Assembly (NCBI RefSeq): GCF_026241895.1
Contig: NZ_JAPJIV010000018.1
Span: 62,001-126,000, forward strand
Length of the DNA: 64,000 bases
Direction of reading: 5' to 3'
Source of the DNA: Pseudomonas sp. RIT-562
GTDB lineage: Bacteria > Pseudomonadota > Gammaproteobacteria > Pseudomonadales > Pseudomonadaceae
Shown here in pieces: positions 1 through 9,787 of the stretch. The notes under the pieces are model-generated. The model was not told the DNA's origin. It searched no databases and saw only the letters and a list, made by a program, of their open reading frames with translations. The position numbers and the translations under genes are program-made. Within the stretch, counting starts at the first letter, position 1. Every line of letters starts with the position of its first letter.

Positions 1-152
1 ACTGAGGAGGAAAGTGGGTCTGGATGCGTGCCAGACCTCTTCAGCGGACTGTCCAGGCGAGACATTCAACGATATTGTGGGGTAGCGCATATCGCTGGAG
101 CGACCGTTTGAACGCACATAGCGACTGAAAATAACAATAAAAGGTAGTGTGT

Positions 153-1814
153 ATGAATCATAAGACCAAGCAGAGTCGGCTGGTACTGGCTCAAGGTGCG
201 CTTACGCTGATGATGGTTGGCGGCTCTCAAGGCGTCATGGCGCTCTCTTTCGATCTGCCGAACCCTGATTATCGCCTGCGTTGGGACAACACGGTCCGCT
301 ACAACCTGGGCATGCGGACTGACAGTCAGGACAGTCGCATCATGAACACGCCGAACTTCGACGAGTCCGACGGCAAGTTCGATAAAGGCGACATTGTTAC
401 AAATCGTCTCGATGTGTTGAGCGAACTCGACTTTTCCTACCTCAACGAGTGGGGTGGACGCCTCAGTGGTGCCGGCTGGTTTGACCAGGCCTATAACGAT
501 CACGATGTGAAAAGTAACGTTCCCGGCTACGCCACCAGCTATCACAACAATCGTTACAGCGACGAAGTGAAGCGCTACATGAACGGCCCGTCGGGAGAGA
601 TTCTCGATGCCTTTGTCTGGCGCAACTTCAACATCGGCGACACACCGGTCAACGTGAAAGTCGGTCGTCACACCAACTATTGGGGTGAAAGCCTGTTGTT
701 CGGCGCTCACGCCGTGTCCTACTCCCAGGCCCCCAGCGATGGCGTGAAAGCCTCGACCAGCCCGGGTATCGAAACCAAGGAAGTGTTTCTGCCGGTGGGG
801 CAGATCTCGGCCAAGGCCCAGGTCACTGATCACCTTTCGGTTGCCGGTCAATACTTCTACGAATGGGAGCCCACGCGCATTCCTTATGGGGGTACCTATT
901 TCGGCGCGGCCGACCCTTTGTTCGAAGGTCCGGACCAACTGCCGGTAGCGCCTAACGGAGCGACGTTGCAGCGTCAGGATTCGCGCTTCGGTCGCGATGG
1001 CAAAAACTGGGGCGTGATGGCCAAACTCAACGTTGAAGAAGTCGAATCGACGTTCGGCGCCTACTATCGCCAGTTCGACGACTACCAGCCTTGGCTGGCC
1101 CCACAGGTCAAGGCAGCGCTGGGTTCGTACCGGGTTGTTTACCCGCGTGGCGTGAAGCTGGCAGGCGTCAGTTTTGCTCGGGTTTTCAACACGGTTGCGG
1201 TCGGCTCTGAACTGTCCTACCGCATGAACGGTGCCTTGAATGCCACTGGCGTCAGCGCGCTGGACGACGAAGGCCCGCGCGGCGACACCATTCACTTTAT
1301 TGCCAACGCCGTTTACGGCGTGCCGCGTAACTTCATTTCGAACAACGCGACCCTAGTGGGTGAGTTCGCCTACAGCCACCTGGATCGCGTGACTGAACAC
1401 GAAGAGCTCTATAAAGGTGTCGGAAAAGCCGCTTGTACCAATGCCAGAACGCCAGGTATCGCCGGGTCCGGCAGCGAGTCGGATGGCTGCTCCTCGAAAG
1501 ATTATTATGCGGTCGCGGTCAACTACACTCCGCAATACATCTCGATCTTCCCCTCCTGGGACATGGATGTACCTCTCACCGTCAACTACGGCCTGCATGG
1601 CAACGCACCAACAGCCGGTGGCGGCAGCGAAGGCGCGCTGGCTTACTCCGTCGGCGTCAAACTCACTTATGCCCAGCTGTATGAGTTCGGCCTGCGTTAT
1701 GCCGACACAGCGGCCCAACCGAAGAACCTGGCCAATGGCACCGTCGCCGGTAACGGCAACGTAGGCGGTGAAGACCGCGGCTGGCTGGCTTTTACCTTCA
1801 AGACCTCCTTCTGA
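153..1814 (+). CDS. DUF1302 family outer-membrane/envelope protein
   Basis: The product is 553 residues with an N-terminal signal peptide: a basic start (MNHKTKQSR), a hydrophobic stretch and a probable cleavage near residue 28 (VMA-LSF). The rest is rich in aromatic residues and alternating beta-type segments and ends in a C-terminal Phe, as outer-membrane beta-barrels do. It fits the DUF1302 family, which usually sits directly before DUF1329, as here, in clusters for hydrophobic substrates. The start at 153 is preferred over an in-frame GTG at 147 because AAGG at 142-145 lies at good spacing. A role in resin-acid uptake or export is inference from context only. It is the first gene of a long plus-strand run. 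Confidence 0.8.
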   Translation: MNHKTKQSRLVLAQGALTLMMVGGSQGVMALSFDLPNPDYRLRWDNTVRYNLGMRTDSQDSRIMNTPNFDESDGKFDKGDIVTNRLDVLSELDFSYLNEWGGRLSGAGWFDQAYNDHDVKSNVPGYATSYHNNRYSDEVKRYMNGPSGEILDAFVWRNFNIGDTPVNVKVGRHTNYWGESLLFGAHAVSYSQAPSDGVKASTSPGIETKEVFLPVGQISAKAQVTDHLSVAGQYFYEWEPTRIPYGGTYFGAADPLFEGPDQLPVAPNGATLQRQDSRFGRDGKNWGVMAKLNVEEVESTFGAYYRQFDDYQPWLAPQVKAALGSYRVVYPRGVKLAGVSFARVFNTVAVGSELSYRMNGALNATGVSALDDEGPRGDTIHFIANAVYGVPRNFISNNATLVGEFAYSHLDRVTEHEELYKGVGKAACTNARTPGIAGSGSESDGCSSKDYYAVAVNYTPQYISIFPSWDMDVPLTVNYGLHGNAPTAGGGSEGALAYSVGVKLTYAQLYEFGLRYADTAAQPKNLANGTVAGNGNVGGEDRGWLAFTFKTSF

Positions 1815-1844
1815 TAAATCAAACAAGAATCGGAGAACGTGTTC

Positions 1845-3212
1845 ATGAAACGTCCACTTGCATTAACTGCCGTCCTGATGAGTTTTGCGACCTGTAGCCT
1901 CACAGCCGCCGCTGCTGGCGACGCCTCGGACCTGGGTAAGAGCCTGACGCAGTTCGGAGCGATTCAGGCCGGTAACGCCGATGGCACGATCCCCGCTTAC
2001 GAGGGCGGCCTTACCACCGCTCCGGCGGGTTTCAAGCCCGACAGCGGGTTTTGGGTTGATCCGTTCAAAGATGAAAAGCCACTGTTTCGCATTGACGCCA
2101 AAAACGTCGACAAGTATGCGGACAAGCTCAGTGAGGGGCAGAAAACCCTGATCAAGAAATACCCGACTTACTACATCGACATTTACCCAAGCCATCGCAC
2201 GACTGCCTATCCCAAAGCGGTACTCGATGCCACCGTGCGAAACGCCAGCAGCTGCGCGATCCAGAAAGATGGCCTGGCCGTTGATCCATCTTGCCGTGGC
2301 GGCCTGCCGTTCCCGATTCCGAAGACCGGCAATGAAGTGATGTGGAACCAGCAGGTGCGCTACAAAATCGGCACCGGCTACTCGACCACGACTTCGTCCA
2401 ACAGCTGGGTAGTCGACGCCAACGGCTCGATCACCAAGACCGCTGAACAGGCGACATTCGAAGAAACCCCGTACTACCAGGTGACTCAGGCGGATCGCGA
2501 TCCACTGATGTACGCACGAGTGTTCTCGCGCAACGACTATCCGGCGCGGCGCTCCGGTGAAGTGGTGGTGCTCACTGACTTCCTCGATCCATTGGCGAAG
2601 GCCCGTCGTTCGTTCAGTTATTCCCCAGGCCAGCGCCGGGTAAAACTCGCACCGGAATTTGCCTTTGATACACCCGTTGCCAGCCAGGGTGGCGTGACGC
2701 TGTTCGACGAACTGCAAATGTTTTCCGGGAGCCAGGACCGCTTTGACTACAAGCTGGTCGGTCGCAAGGAAATGTACATCCCGTACAACGCCTACAAATT
2801 CTACTTCGGCGTCGGCAAGCAGGAAGACCAGTTCATGCCGCACCACGCCAACCCGGCGAACGAGCGTTGGGAGCTGCATCGGGTGTGGGTCGTGGAAGCC
2901 ACGTTGAAGCCGGGTATGCGCCACGTCTACAGCAAACGCACCTACTACCTGGATGAAGATACTTTCGGCGTCGGCCTGTATGACGCCTGGGACAAGAGCG
3001 GCGCGTTGTATCGCTCGATCTTCCTCAGCGGCGTCCAGCTCTACGACAAAAACATTCCCTATAACGTGAAAAACGTCGTGTATGACTTCAACAAAGGCAT
3101 GTACGCGTTGCTCAACGATGGTTTGAAGGGCGGCTACAAGTTCATCGACAAACCACTCTCCGAGCGTGACATGAATCCTGAAGCCATTGTGGCTCGGGTC
3201 ACCCAGCGCTGA
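1845..3212 (+). CDS. DUF1329 family periplasmic/outer-membrane protein
   Basis: The product is 455 residues with a clear signal peptide (MKRPLALTAVLMSF then an Ala-rich cleavage region around residues 22-25). The remainder matches the DUF1329 type, related to the LolA/LolB-like fold: many Tyr/Trp residues and repeated beta motifs such as YRSIFLSGVQLYD. The ATG at 1845 is preferred over the GTG at 1839 because CGGAG at 1831-1835 is well placed. It starts 30 bp after the DUF1302 gene and should be co-transcribed with it. The biochemical function of the family is not established; it is thought to work with DUF1302 and an RND protein in handling lipophilic compounds. Confidence 0.8.
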   Translation: MKRPLALTAVLMSFATCSLTAAAAGDASDLGKSLTQFGAIQAGNADGTIPAYEGGLTTAPAGFKPDSGFWVDPFKDEKPLFRIDAKNVDKYADKLSEGQKTLIKKYPTYYIDIYPSHRTTAYPKAVLDATVRNASSCAIQKDGLAVDPSCRGGLPFPIPKTGNEVMWNQQVRYKIGTGYSTTTSSNSWVVDANGSITKTAEQATFEETPYYQVTQADRDPLMYARVFSRNDYPARRSGEVVVLTDFLDPLAKARRSFSYSPGQRRVKLAPEFAFDTPVASQGGVTLFDELQMFSGSQDRFDYKLVGRKEMYIPYNAYKFYFGVGKQEDQFMPHHANPANERWELHRVWVVEATLKPGMRHVYSKRTYYLDEDTFGVGLYDAWDKSGALYRSIFLSGVQLYDKNIPYNVKNVVYDFNKGMYALLNDGLKGGYKFIDKPLSERDMNPEAIVARVTQR

Positions 3213-3222
3213 TGTGATTTCG

Positions 3223-3270
3223 CCTGTCCTGCCTGCCGGTTTGCGCATCAAGCCGGGCAGGCAGAACAGG
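3223..3270 (+). other. Imperfect hairpin between the DUF1329 and YCF48-type genes
   Basis: Left arm CCTGTCCTGCCTGCC and right arm GGGCAGGCAGAACAGG pair with one mismatch. No T-run follows, so it is more likely an mRNA-stability or attenuation element inside the operon than a full terminator. Confidence 0.45.
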
Positions 3271-3307
3271 TGTGTTTGCCACGCGGGATGGTTAAGGAAT
3301 AAAAATA

Positions 3308-4438
3308 ATGACTAGCCCTTGCCCTGCTTCTTTTCTTCTCTGCACTTCGCGTCTGCTCCTGGCAGTCGCGTTTGCGGTCGGCGCGAGCTCATTGCTGACG
3401 ACGCCTGCCTACAGCGCCGTCGCGTTGTCGGCCGATTCGCTCGACGTGCCGGCGCAGCGGATCGATGAACACCTGCCCGCACCCTTGCTGTCGGTCGCCA
3501 CAGCGGGCGACGCGATGATTGGCGTCGGCCTGCACGGGTTGATCCAGCGCTCCATCGATGAGGGCCGCACCTGGCAACAGGTCGATAGCCCGGTGTCCAG
3601 CGATCTTGTGCAAGTGCGGTTTCGCGACGAGCGTCATGGCTGGATCGTCGGTCACGATGCGGTGGTCATGCACACCACCGATGGCGGTCAAAGCTGGCAA
3701 GTGCAGCTCGACGGGCGCCGCTTGTTGACCTTGCTCAACGCTTACTACGGCCCACGGGCCGAACAAGGTGATGAAGCCGCAGCCCAGATGCTTAAGGAAG
3801 TGGCTATGGCCGCCAGTACCTCGGCGACGCCGGACGTGTTGGCCGCACCCTTTCTCGATGTGATGTTCGATGAGCACGGCAACGGATTTGCCGTGGGTGC
3901 CTTCGGCATGTTGTTGCACAGCACGGATGACGGCCAGAACTGGCAGCCGTGGACCGAGCGCAGTGATAACGATCGGCGCATGCACCTGTATGGACTGGCG
4001 GAACAAGCGGGCACTTTTTACATCGGCGGGGAGCAGGGTTTGCTGCTGCGTCTGGATGGTCCGCAACAACGTTTCGTGAAAATCGATACGCCCTACACCG
4101 GCACTTACTTCGGCGTCCGCGCCTTCGACGGTCTGCTGCTGGCGTACGGGCTGCGCGGCAACCTGTTTGCCAGCCGTGATGACGGCCAGCAATGGCAGCC
4201 TGTGGCAACCAATCTCAATAGCAGCCTGGTCAGCATTGTCGAGCAGGGTGATGCCTTGATCGTCGTGAGCCAGGGTGGGCAACTGGTCAGCGTTGACCGG
4301 CAGAGTTTGCAGGTCACCCCGCTGGCAGATGCGCGGGTAGGCGAGGTGTATGCAGCCAGTGCCACCAAACAGGCTGGGAGCCTGCTTGTCACGCGCTTCA
4401 GCGGCGCCAAGGTCATCGATATCGCCCAGGCCAACTAA
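3308..4438 (+). CDS. YCF48/BNR-repeat beta-propeller protein, exported
   Basis: The product is 376 residues. It begins with a signal peptide (hydrophobic segment to about residue 37, ending AYSA). The mature part has repeated YCF48/sialidase-like blades, for example GWIVGHDAVVMHTTDGGQSW and GFAVGAFGMLLHSTDDGQNW. YCF48 proteins are named for a photosystem II assembly factor, but bacterial copies commonly accompany DUF1302, DUF1329 and RND genes. It probably serves as an assembly or accessory factor for the RND transporter encoded 35 bp downstream. That partner role is inferred from gene order, not demonstrated. Confidence 0.75.
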   Translation: MTSPCPASFLLCTSRLLLAVAFAVGASSLLTTPAYSAVALSADSLDVPAQRIDEHLPAPLLSVATAGDAMIGVGLHGLIQRSIDEGRTWQQVDSPVSSDLVQVRFRDERHGWIVGHDAVVMHTTDGGQSWQVQLDGRRLLTLLNAYYGPRAEQGDEAAAQMLKEVAMAASTSATPDVLAAPFLDVMFDEHGNGFAVGAFGMLLHSTDDGQNWQPWTERSDNDRRMHLYGLAEQAGTFYIGGEQGLLLRLDGPQQRFVKIDTPYTGTYFGVRAFDGLLLAYGLRGNLFASRDDGQQWQPVATNLNSSLVSIVEQGDALIVVSQGGQLVSVDRQSLQVTPLADARVGEVYAASATKQAGSLLVTRFSGAKVIDIAQAN

Positions 4439-4473
4439 AGCCCCCGGCACGATTCCCCTACGAGAAAGAAAAA

Positions 4474-7005
4474 ATGGTCGAGCAAAAATTCAACAGCGGG
4501 ATGCCAGTGATTGCCAACCTGGAGGACTTTGACAAAAACTCCGGTGGCTGGTTTGAACGGGTCATATTCCGTCATCGCATGGTGGTCGTCGTTGCCTGCT
4601 TGCTCGCCACTGTGGTGCTGGGCTTCTTCGCTACACGGCTGCAAGTCAATGCCAGCTTCGAAAAAATGATTCCCAGCTCCAGCCCTTACATCAAGAATTA
4701 CCTGGCGTATAAAAACCAGTTGCCAGGCCTGGGCAACAGCATTCGCGTCGTGGTGGAAAACAAATCCGGTGATATCTACGACGCCGACTATCTGCTGGCG
4801 CTGCAAAAGGTCAACGACACCCTGTACCTGATTCCAGGCATCGACCGCTCCTGGATGAAATCGCTGTGGATGCCCATCGTTCGCTGGAAAGAAGTGACGG
4901 AGGAGGGCATTGATGGCGGTGCGGTCATGCCATCGGATTACGACGGCAGTGACAAATCGATCACGGCCTTGCGCCGCAACATTATGCGTTCCGGGATCAT
5001 TGGCAACCTGGTGGCGAACGACGGCCGGTCGAGCATGATTGTCGCGCCGCTGCTCGATACCAATCCGCAGACCGGACAACCCCTGGATTACGGTGATTTT
5101 TCCAAGCAACTGGAAGCGCAGATTCGCTCGCTGGAAAGTGACAAAGTGGGCATCCACATTGTGGGTTTCAGCAAGCTGGTGGGCGACCTGATCGACGGCC
5201 TGTATTCGGTCATGCTGTTCTTTGGCGCATCGGTACTGATCGCCGGGTTGTTCGTCTATTTCTATACACGCTGCCTGCGCAGTACCTTGCTGCTGGTGAG
5301 CGTGGCAGTGGCGGGGGTGGTGTGGTTGCTGGGTTTGATGCAACTCCTCGGCTACGAACTGGACCCTTACTCCATCCTGGTGCCGTTCCTGATTTTTGCC
5401 ATCGGGATCTCCCACGGCACGCAAAAAATGAACGGCATTCTTCAGGACATTGGCCGTGGCACCCATAAATACATTGCTGCGCGCTATACCTTCCGCCGCT
5501 TGTTTCTCACTGGCTTGACTGCGCTCCTGACCAATATCGTTGGTTTTGCCGTGCTGGTGATCATTGATATTCCGGTGATTCGCGACCTGGCACTGACCAC
5601 CAGCATTGGTGTCGCCGTGCTGATTTTCACCAAGTTGCTGCTGATTCCGGTGGCGTTGTCGTACCTGGGCGTCAGTAAGAAAGCCGCGCGTATCGCCATC
5701 GCCAAAGATCAGGCCGGCGCAGAAAACCGCGGTTTTCTCGGGCGTCTGTGGAGCGGCCTGGATCGCTTCACCGAACGGCCGATGGCCACGGCGGTGATTG
5801 CCGTATCGCTGGTGGTGACGCTGATTGGCAGCGTGGTGATGATGCACCTCAAGGTCGGTGATCTGGATCCCGGTGCACCGGAGTTGCGTGCGGATTCGCG
5901 CTATAACCGCGATAACGCCTACATCACCAGCCACTACGGACTTTCCAGTGACCAGTTCGTGGTCATCATGAAGACCAACGAAGACAGCTGCCGTCTGTAC
6001 CAGTCGCTGCAAAGCATGGACAAACTGGCCTGGCGCCTGCGCCAGACGCCTGGTGTACAAACCACCCAGTCGCTGGCCGAAACCGTGCGCATGATCAGCT
6101 CCGGCATGGCTGAAGGCAGCCCGAAATGGTTGAGCATCAGCCGCGACCAGGCGATCACCAACTCGGCGGTGGATGCCGCGATGATTTCTGCACCGGGCAT
6201 CACCAACCAGCAGTGCTCGGTCACTCCATTGATCGCCTACCTGGCTGATCACAAAGCCGACACACTGAGCCGGGTGTTGAAAGTTTCTGAAGAGTTCGCC
6301 AAGGAAAACAACACACCCGCTGGCGCCGAGCAGCCTGTGGAATTCCTCCTGGCTGCGGGTAATGCCGGGATCGAGGCCGCCACTAACATTGAGGTAGAGA
6401 AGGGCATCATCACCATGTACCTGGCCGTGTATGGCGCTACGGCCTTGCTCTGCCTGCTGACCTTCCGCAGTTGGCGCGCAACCCTGGTGGCGCTGATTCC
6501 TTTGCTGATGACTACGATCATCTGCAAGGCGCTGATGGTCTGGTTGGGGATCGGCCTGAAAGTAGCCACCTTGCCGGTAATCGCCGTGGGTGTCGGTGTC
6601 GGCGTGGACTACGCGCTGTATCTGCTCAGTGTGCAACTGGCGGTGCAGGAACGCGGTGGAAGCCTGGCGGTTGCGTATCGCCGCTCGCTGGATTTCACCG
6701 GTCGGGTCGTGGCGCTCGTTGGCCTGACCATGGCCGCCGGGGTGATTACCTGGGCCTGGTCGCCGATCAAGTTCCAGGCGGACATGGGCATTCTGCTGAC
6801 CTTCATGTTCCTGTGGAACATGCTCGGTGCGCTGGTGCTGATCCCGGCCCTCTCGCATTACCTGCTCAACCCGAAAGGCAACTCCAAGGCCGGCGTGACC
6901 CTCGATCTGGAGGACGCGCGCGCCCAACAGGAACCGCGCAAACCCGCGGCCAGCGCACCTGCACCCCAATTGACCGAGCTCGCCTTACCCCGGCGTGTCC
7001 GCTGA
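4474..7005 (+). CDS. RND superfamily (MMPL-type) transporter
   Basis: The product is 843 residues with the two-fold RND layout. One membrane helix lies near residues 38-56, followed by a large periplasmic loop and a helix bundle at about 235-400. A second half repeats the plan: a helix near 440, a loop, then a bundle at about 640-800. It is shorter than tripartite HAE/AcrB pumps (about 1,030 residues) and matches the MMPL/HpnN-like group that moves lipids and sterol-like molecules. Its neighbours (DUF1302, DUF1329, YCF48) form the usual set for this transporter class. Substrate inferred: resin acids or their hydrophobic intermediates. Direction of transport cannot be told from sequence. Confidence 0.8.
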   Translation: MVEQKFNSGMPVIANLEDFDKNSGGWFERVIFRHRMVVVVACLLATVVLGFFATRLQVNASFEKMIPSSSPYIKNYLAYKNQLPGLGNSIRVVVENKSGDIYDADYLLALQKVNDTLYLIPGIDRSWMKSLWMPIVRWKEVTEEGIDGGAVMPSDYDGSDKSITALRRNIMRSGIIGNLVANDGRSSMIVAPLLDTNPQTGQPLDYGDFSKQLEAQIRSLESDKVGIHIVGFSKLVGDLIDGLYSVMLFFGASVLIAGLFVYFYTRCLRSTLLLVSVAVAGVVWLLGLMQLLGYELDPYSILVPFLIFAIGISHGTQKMNGILQDIGRGTHKYIAARYTFRRLFLTGLTALLTNIVGFAVLVIIDIPVIRDLALTTSIGVAVLIFTKLLLIPVALSYLGVSKKAARIAIAKDQAGAENRGFLGRLWSGLDRFTERPMATAVIAVSLVVTLIGSVVMMHLKVGDLDPGAPELRADSRYNRDNAYITSHYGLSSDQFVVIMKTNEDSCRLYQSLQSMDKLAWRLRQTPGVQTTQSLAETVRMISSGMAEGSPKWLSISRDQAITNSAVDAAMISAPGITNQQCSVTPLIAYLADHKADTLSRVLKVSEEFAKENNTPAGAEQPVEFLLAAGNAGIEAATNIEVEKGIITMYLAVYGATALLCLLTFRSWRATLVALIPLLMTTIICKALMVWLGIGLKVATLPVIAVGVGVGVDYALYLLSVQLAVQERGGSLAVAYRRSLDFTGRVVALVGLTMAAGVITWAWSPIKFQADMGILLTFMFLWNMLGALVLIPALSHYLLNPKGNSKAGVTLDLEDARAQQEPRKPAASAPAPQLTELALPRRVR

Positions 7006-7051
7006 CTAATAGCCGGGCACAGACCTGGCTGGCAACTGCAAGGAGAGAACA

Positions 7052-8023
7052 ATGTTCGAGTTATTGATGAGTGCCGACATGATGGTTCCGGACCCGGACG
7101 GCATGACGGAAATGTTGGTCGACAAGCTCGGCATCTACAAACACGAACGCTGGCGCCAGGCGTTCGATAATCACCCGTATATTGCGCATTTCCTGCGGGT
7201 ACACAAATCCCTCGCGGTGTCGCCTACGCGCATCGAACCGCAGTGGCACCTGGATCGGCCGAACCCCGGTGATCCGTTGTTCCATGACTTTCTGGAAAGC
7301 CTGAAGGATTTCCAGGGGCATCATCGGCCGATGATCACGCACTCCATCGTGCTGGCCCTGCACGGGGACAAGTTCGACGCGCTGGTAGACAAACTGATGC
7401 GTCGTCGCTTGCCTTTCCGCATGGCGCAGCGCACCCCGGAAATGCCCTTCGACCGCTTATGGCTGGGTGCCACTCCCGAGCAACCGTATTACCAGCCCAC
7501 GGTGGATGGCGGTTTGTGCATTGAGATCATGCCGACCGAGCCTTTGCAGATGCCGCCGGAAACGTATCAGTTGCCACCGATGCAGCCGCGTGATCTCAAG
7601 CCCGGCGACATGGTCCGCGTCACCGCCCGTGGCTTCCTGGTACGCGACCTCGATGAAACCCTGCGTAAGGTCTCGACCAACCTCGATTGGGAACCGAGCG
7701 GGCCGGTCGAGAGCATCGGCAGCGAAGGTTACCGCCGTGCGCGTATGGGTTTCACCGTGCCGAACAGTGCCACCCTCGATGTCCTCGAGGCGACCTACTG
7801 GAACACCGACGCCGGCCACTACGTCAATAACTGGGGGCCGGGTCCGTACTACATCCGCATCGGTGTCAACGATCTGGCTGCCAAGGCCGAGGATCTGCGG
7901 TCACGCGGCACGCGGTTCCAGTGGATCGAATCCTCCGAGGCCGTCGGCGGCCGTGCGTTGATCAAGATAGACCCACAAGAACTCAATGGCCAGGTCTTCG
8001 AGTTCGAGGAGTGCCCTGTATGA
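7052..8023 (+). CDS. VOC (glyoxalase/extradiol dioxygenase fold) family protein
   Basis: The product is 323 residues with two paired-beta-alpha modules of the vicinal oxygen chelate superfamily. The N-terminal module starts at about 1-100 with LLMSADMMVPDPDGMTEML, and a second module runs from about residue 185 (RVTARGFLVRDLDETLRKV). A possible metal-ligand Glu lies near the C-terminus (NGQVFEFEE). It is clearly different from DitC at 22668. It could be an isomerase, epimerase or hydrolase-type VOC enzyme rather than a dioxygenase. A strong ribosome-binding site (AAGGAGAG) precedes the ATG, and the stop overlaps the next gene by 4 bp, indicating translational coupling. Confidence 0.65.
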   Translation: MFELLMSADMMVPDPDGMTEMLVDKLGIYKHERWRQAFDNHPYIAHFLRVHKSLAVSPTRIEPQWHLDRPNPGDPLFHDFLESLKDFQGHHRPMITHSIVLALHGDKFDALVDKLMRRRLPFRMAQRTPEMPFDRLWLGATPEQPYYQPTVDGGLCIEIMPTEPLQMPPETYQLPPMQPRDLKPGDMVRVTARGFLVRDLDETLRKVSTNLDWEPSGPVESIGSEGYRRARMGFTVPNSATLDVLEATYWNTDAGHYVNNWGPGPYYIRIGVNDLAAKAEDLRSRGTRFQWIESSEAVGGRALIKIDPQELNGQVFEFEECPV

Positions 8024-8838
8024 GCACAGCGCAAGAACCGCAGTCTCCCGTTTTGATCAACGATGCGGTGCGCCTTGAGCGTGATGCCATGGTGGGTTGG
8101 GTGGTACTGACCCGGCCCCGGCAGATCAACGCCATCAACGACGATATTCGTCAGGGCGTGCCGCAAGCACTGGCGCTGTTGCAGCAAGACCCGGACATTC
8201 GCGTGATCGTGATTCGCGGGGAAGGTGAGCGAGGCTTTTGTGCGGGTGCTGATATCAAGGAGCGTCGTGGCCCGGAATCGAGCCTGCAAGTGCGGCAGCG
8301 CATGGAACAGGTGCGCTGGATCGAAGCGCTGGATGGCATCAGCAAACCGGTGATCGCTGCCATTCATGGTTATTGCATGGGCGGTGGGTTGGAACTGGTG
8401 CTGGCGTGTGACATCCGCTTCGCCGCGCCCGATGCCGTGTTCGCCCTGCCGGAAACCGGCCTGGGGCTGATTCCCGGCGGCGGCGGTACGCAACGACTGT
8501 CCCGAGTGGTGGCGCCGGGTCAGGCATTGGACATGTTGCTCACCGGTGACCGGGTGGGCGCCGAACAAGCGCAGCGCATTGGTCTGGTCAGCCGCCTGGC
8601 CAGCGACAACGCCAGCCTGCTGGACGAAGTACGGGCCTTTGCTCAGCGCATCGCCGTCAAACCACCCACCGCGTCGGCGTTTGTCAAACAGGCAGCACGG
8701 GCGGCGCTGGACATGGACCTCAAACGTGGCCTGGACCTGGAGCTTGATCTGTTCGCCTTGCTGGCCCCGACCAAGGATGCCCGCGAGGCGGCCCAGGCGT
8801 TCAGTGAACGGCGCGAACCGCGATTTACCGGCGAGTAA
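8020..8838 (+). CDS. Enoyl-CoA hydratase/isomerase (crotonase) family
   Basis: The product is 272 residues, the usual length for crotonases. The oxyanion-hole region reads GFCAGADIKE, followed by the GGGLELVLACDIRFA helix and the GLIPGGGGTQRL segment with a candidate acid/base position. It should hydrate, isomerise or hydrolytically open a CoA-activated intermediate. The ATG overlaps the stop of the VOC gene (ATGA), so it is co-translated with it. Which diterpenoid CoA ester it uses cannot be read from the sequence. Confidence 0.85.
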   Translation: MSTAQEPQSPVLINDAVRLERDAMVGWVVLTRPRQINAINDDIRQGVPQALALLQQDPDIRVIVIRGEGERGFCAGADIKERRGPESSLQVRQRMEQVRWIEALDGISKPVIAAIHGYCMGGGLELVLACDIRFAAPDAVFALPETGLGLIPGGGGTQRLSRVVAPGQALDMLLTGDRVGAEQAQRIGLVSRLASDNASLLDEVRAFAQRIAVKPPTASAFVKQAARAALDMDLKRGLDLELDLFALLAPTKDAREAAQAFSERREPRFTGE

Positions 8839-8868
8839 AGCGCCACTCAAAACAATAAGGAACAGAGC

Positions 8869-9690
8869 ATGAGCACAGGAAAACTGGCAGGACGAGTGGC
8901 CATTATTACCGGCTCCGGTGGCGGCCTGGGCGCTGAGTGCGCACGGGTGCTGGCGTCGCATGGTGCAAGTATTGCGGTGGTCGATATCAATTTCGAGGGG
9001 GCCACAGCTGTGGCCCAGTCACTCCTCGCCGAGGGGCATCAAGCCTTGGCGATCGCCACCGACGTCTCCTCGGAAGACGCCGTGCGCGCGATGGTTGCTC
9101 AGGTTAAACAGCATTTCGGCCGTATCGACATTCTGCACAACAACGCGGCGATCCTGAACGCCGAGCAACGTCAGCTAGACCGCGATTTCGTCAACCTCGA
9201 CATGCAGGCCTGGGACCGCGCCATCGCCGTCAACCTGCGTGGCGCGGTGCTGTGCACCAAGCATGTGATTCCGGTCATGCTGGAGAACGGCAAGGGCTCG
9301 ATTATCTTCGCCACCTCGGGTCTGGGCATGCAGGGCGATATGTCCCTGACCGGCTACGCCACCTCCAAGGCGGGGCTGATGATGCTGCCGCGCATGGTCG
9401 CCTCGCAATACGGCAAACAAGGCATTCGCGGCAACGCCGTGCAGATCGGCCTGGCGCCTTCGGAACACGCCATGCCTGAACCCTTGCTCGACATCCTGCG
9501 CGACAACCACTGCACTGCCGAGCTGGGCACGCCTCGGCAGATTGCCGATGTGGTGGCGTTCCTGGCCAGTGACGAATCCTCATTTGTCACGGGCACCACG
9601 CTGGTCGCTGATGGTGGTTTCAGCAGCCACACCCCCTCCCTGGTGGCGATGCGCGCGCTGTTTGCGCAGATGGGCCGCACCGGCATGTAA
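8869..9690 (+). CDS. Short-chain dehydrogenase/reductase (SDR)
   Basis: The product is 273 residues with a classical SDR layout. The nucleotide-binding TGxxxGxG is seen as ITGSGGGLG near residue 15, and the Asp at the end of beta-2 (VVDIN) favours NAD(H). NNAA follows at about residue 95, and the catalytic Tyr-x3-Lys reads GYATSKAG near residue 160. It probably oxidises a ring hydroxyl. It lies 30 bp downstream of the crotonase gene with AAGGA as ribosome-binding site, so it belongs to the same plus-strand operon. Confidence 0.85.
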   Translation: MSTGKLAGRVAIITGSGGGLGAECARVLASHGASIAVVDINFEGATAVAQSLLAEGHQALAIATDVSSEDAVRAMVAQVKQHFGRIDILHNNAAILNAEQRQLDRDFVNLDMQAWDRAIAVNLRGAVLCTKHVIPVMLENGKGSIIFATSGLGMQGDMSLTGYATSKAGLMMLPRMVASQYGKQGIRGNAVQIGLAPSEHAMPEPLLDILRDNHCTAELGTPRQIADVVAFLASDESSFVTGTTLVADGGFSSHTPSLVAMRALFAQMGRTGM

Positions 9691-9787
9691 CCCTTGCCCG
9701 GCGCATCCCGTGCGGTGCGCCGCGGCTGATCTTTGCCGCCATAGCCGCCGCGCGCCGCTGTGGTTGAACTCGACTTGGAATTAATTG

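Noticed and set aside
1-152. Left end of the island or a partial gene at the window edge
   Set aside because: No tRNA-Pro sequence, direct repeat of 55143-55187 or convincing coding sequence is visible; it is only upstream DNA of the DUF1302 gene.
66-1295. A long minus-strand open frame opposite the DUF1302 gene
   Set aside because: It overlaps a well-supported gene, has no signal or family pattern, and is explained by GC-rich codon use. Many similar shadow frames (for example 4435-6969, 1863-3251, 9620-10729, 60912-62864) were rejected for the same reason.
7052-8023. A second ring-cleavage dioxygenase (DitC duplicate)
   Set aside because: It has the VOC fold, but the His-His-Glu triad at BphC positions is not evident and the sequence differs strongly from DitC.
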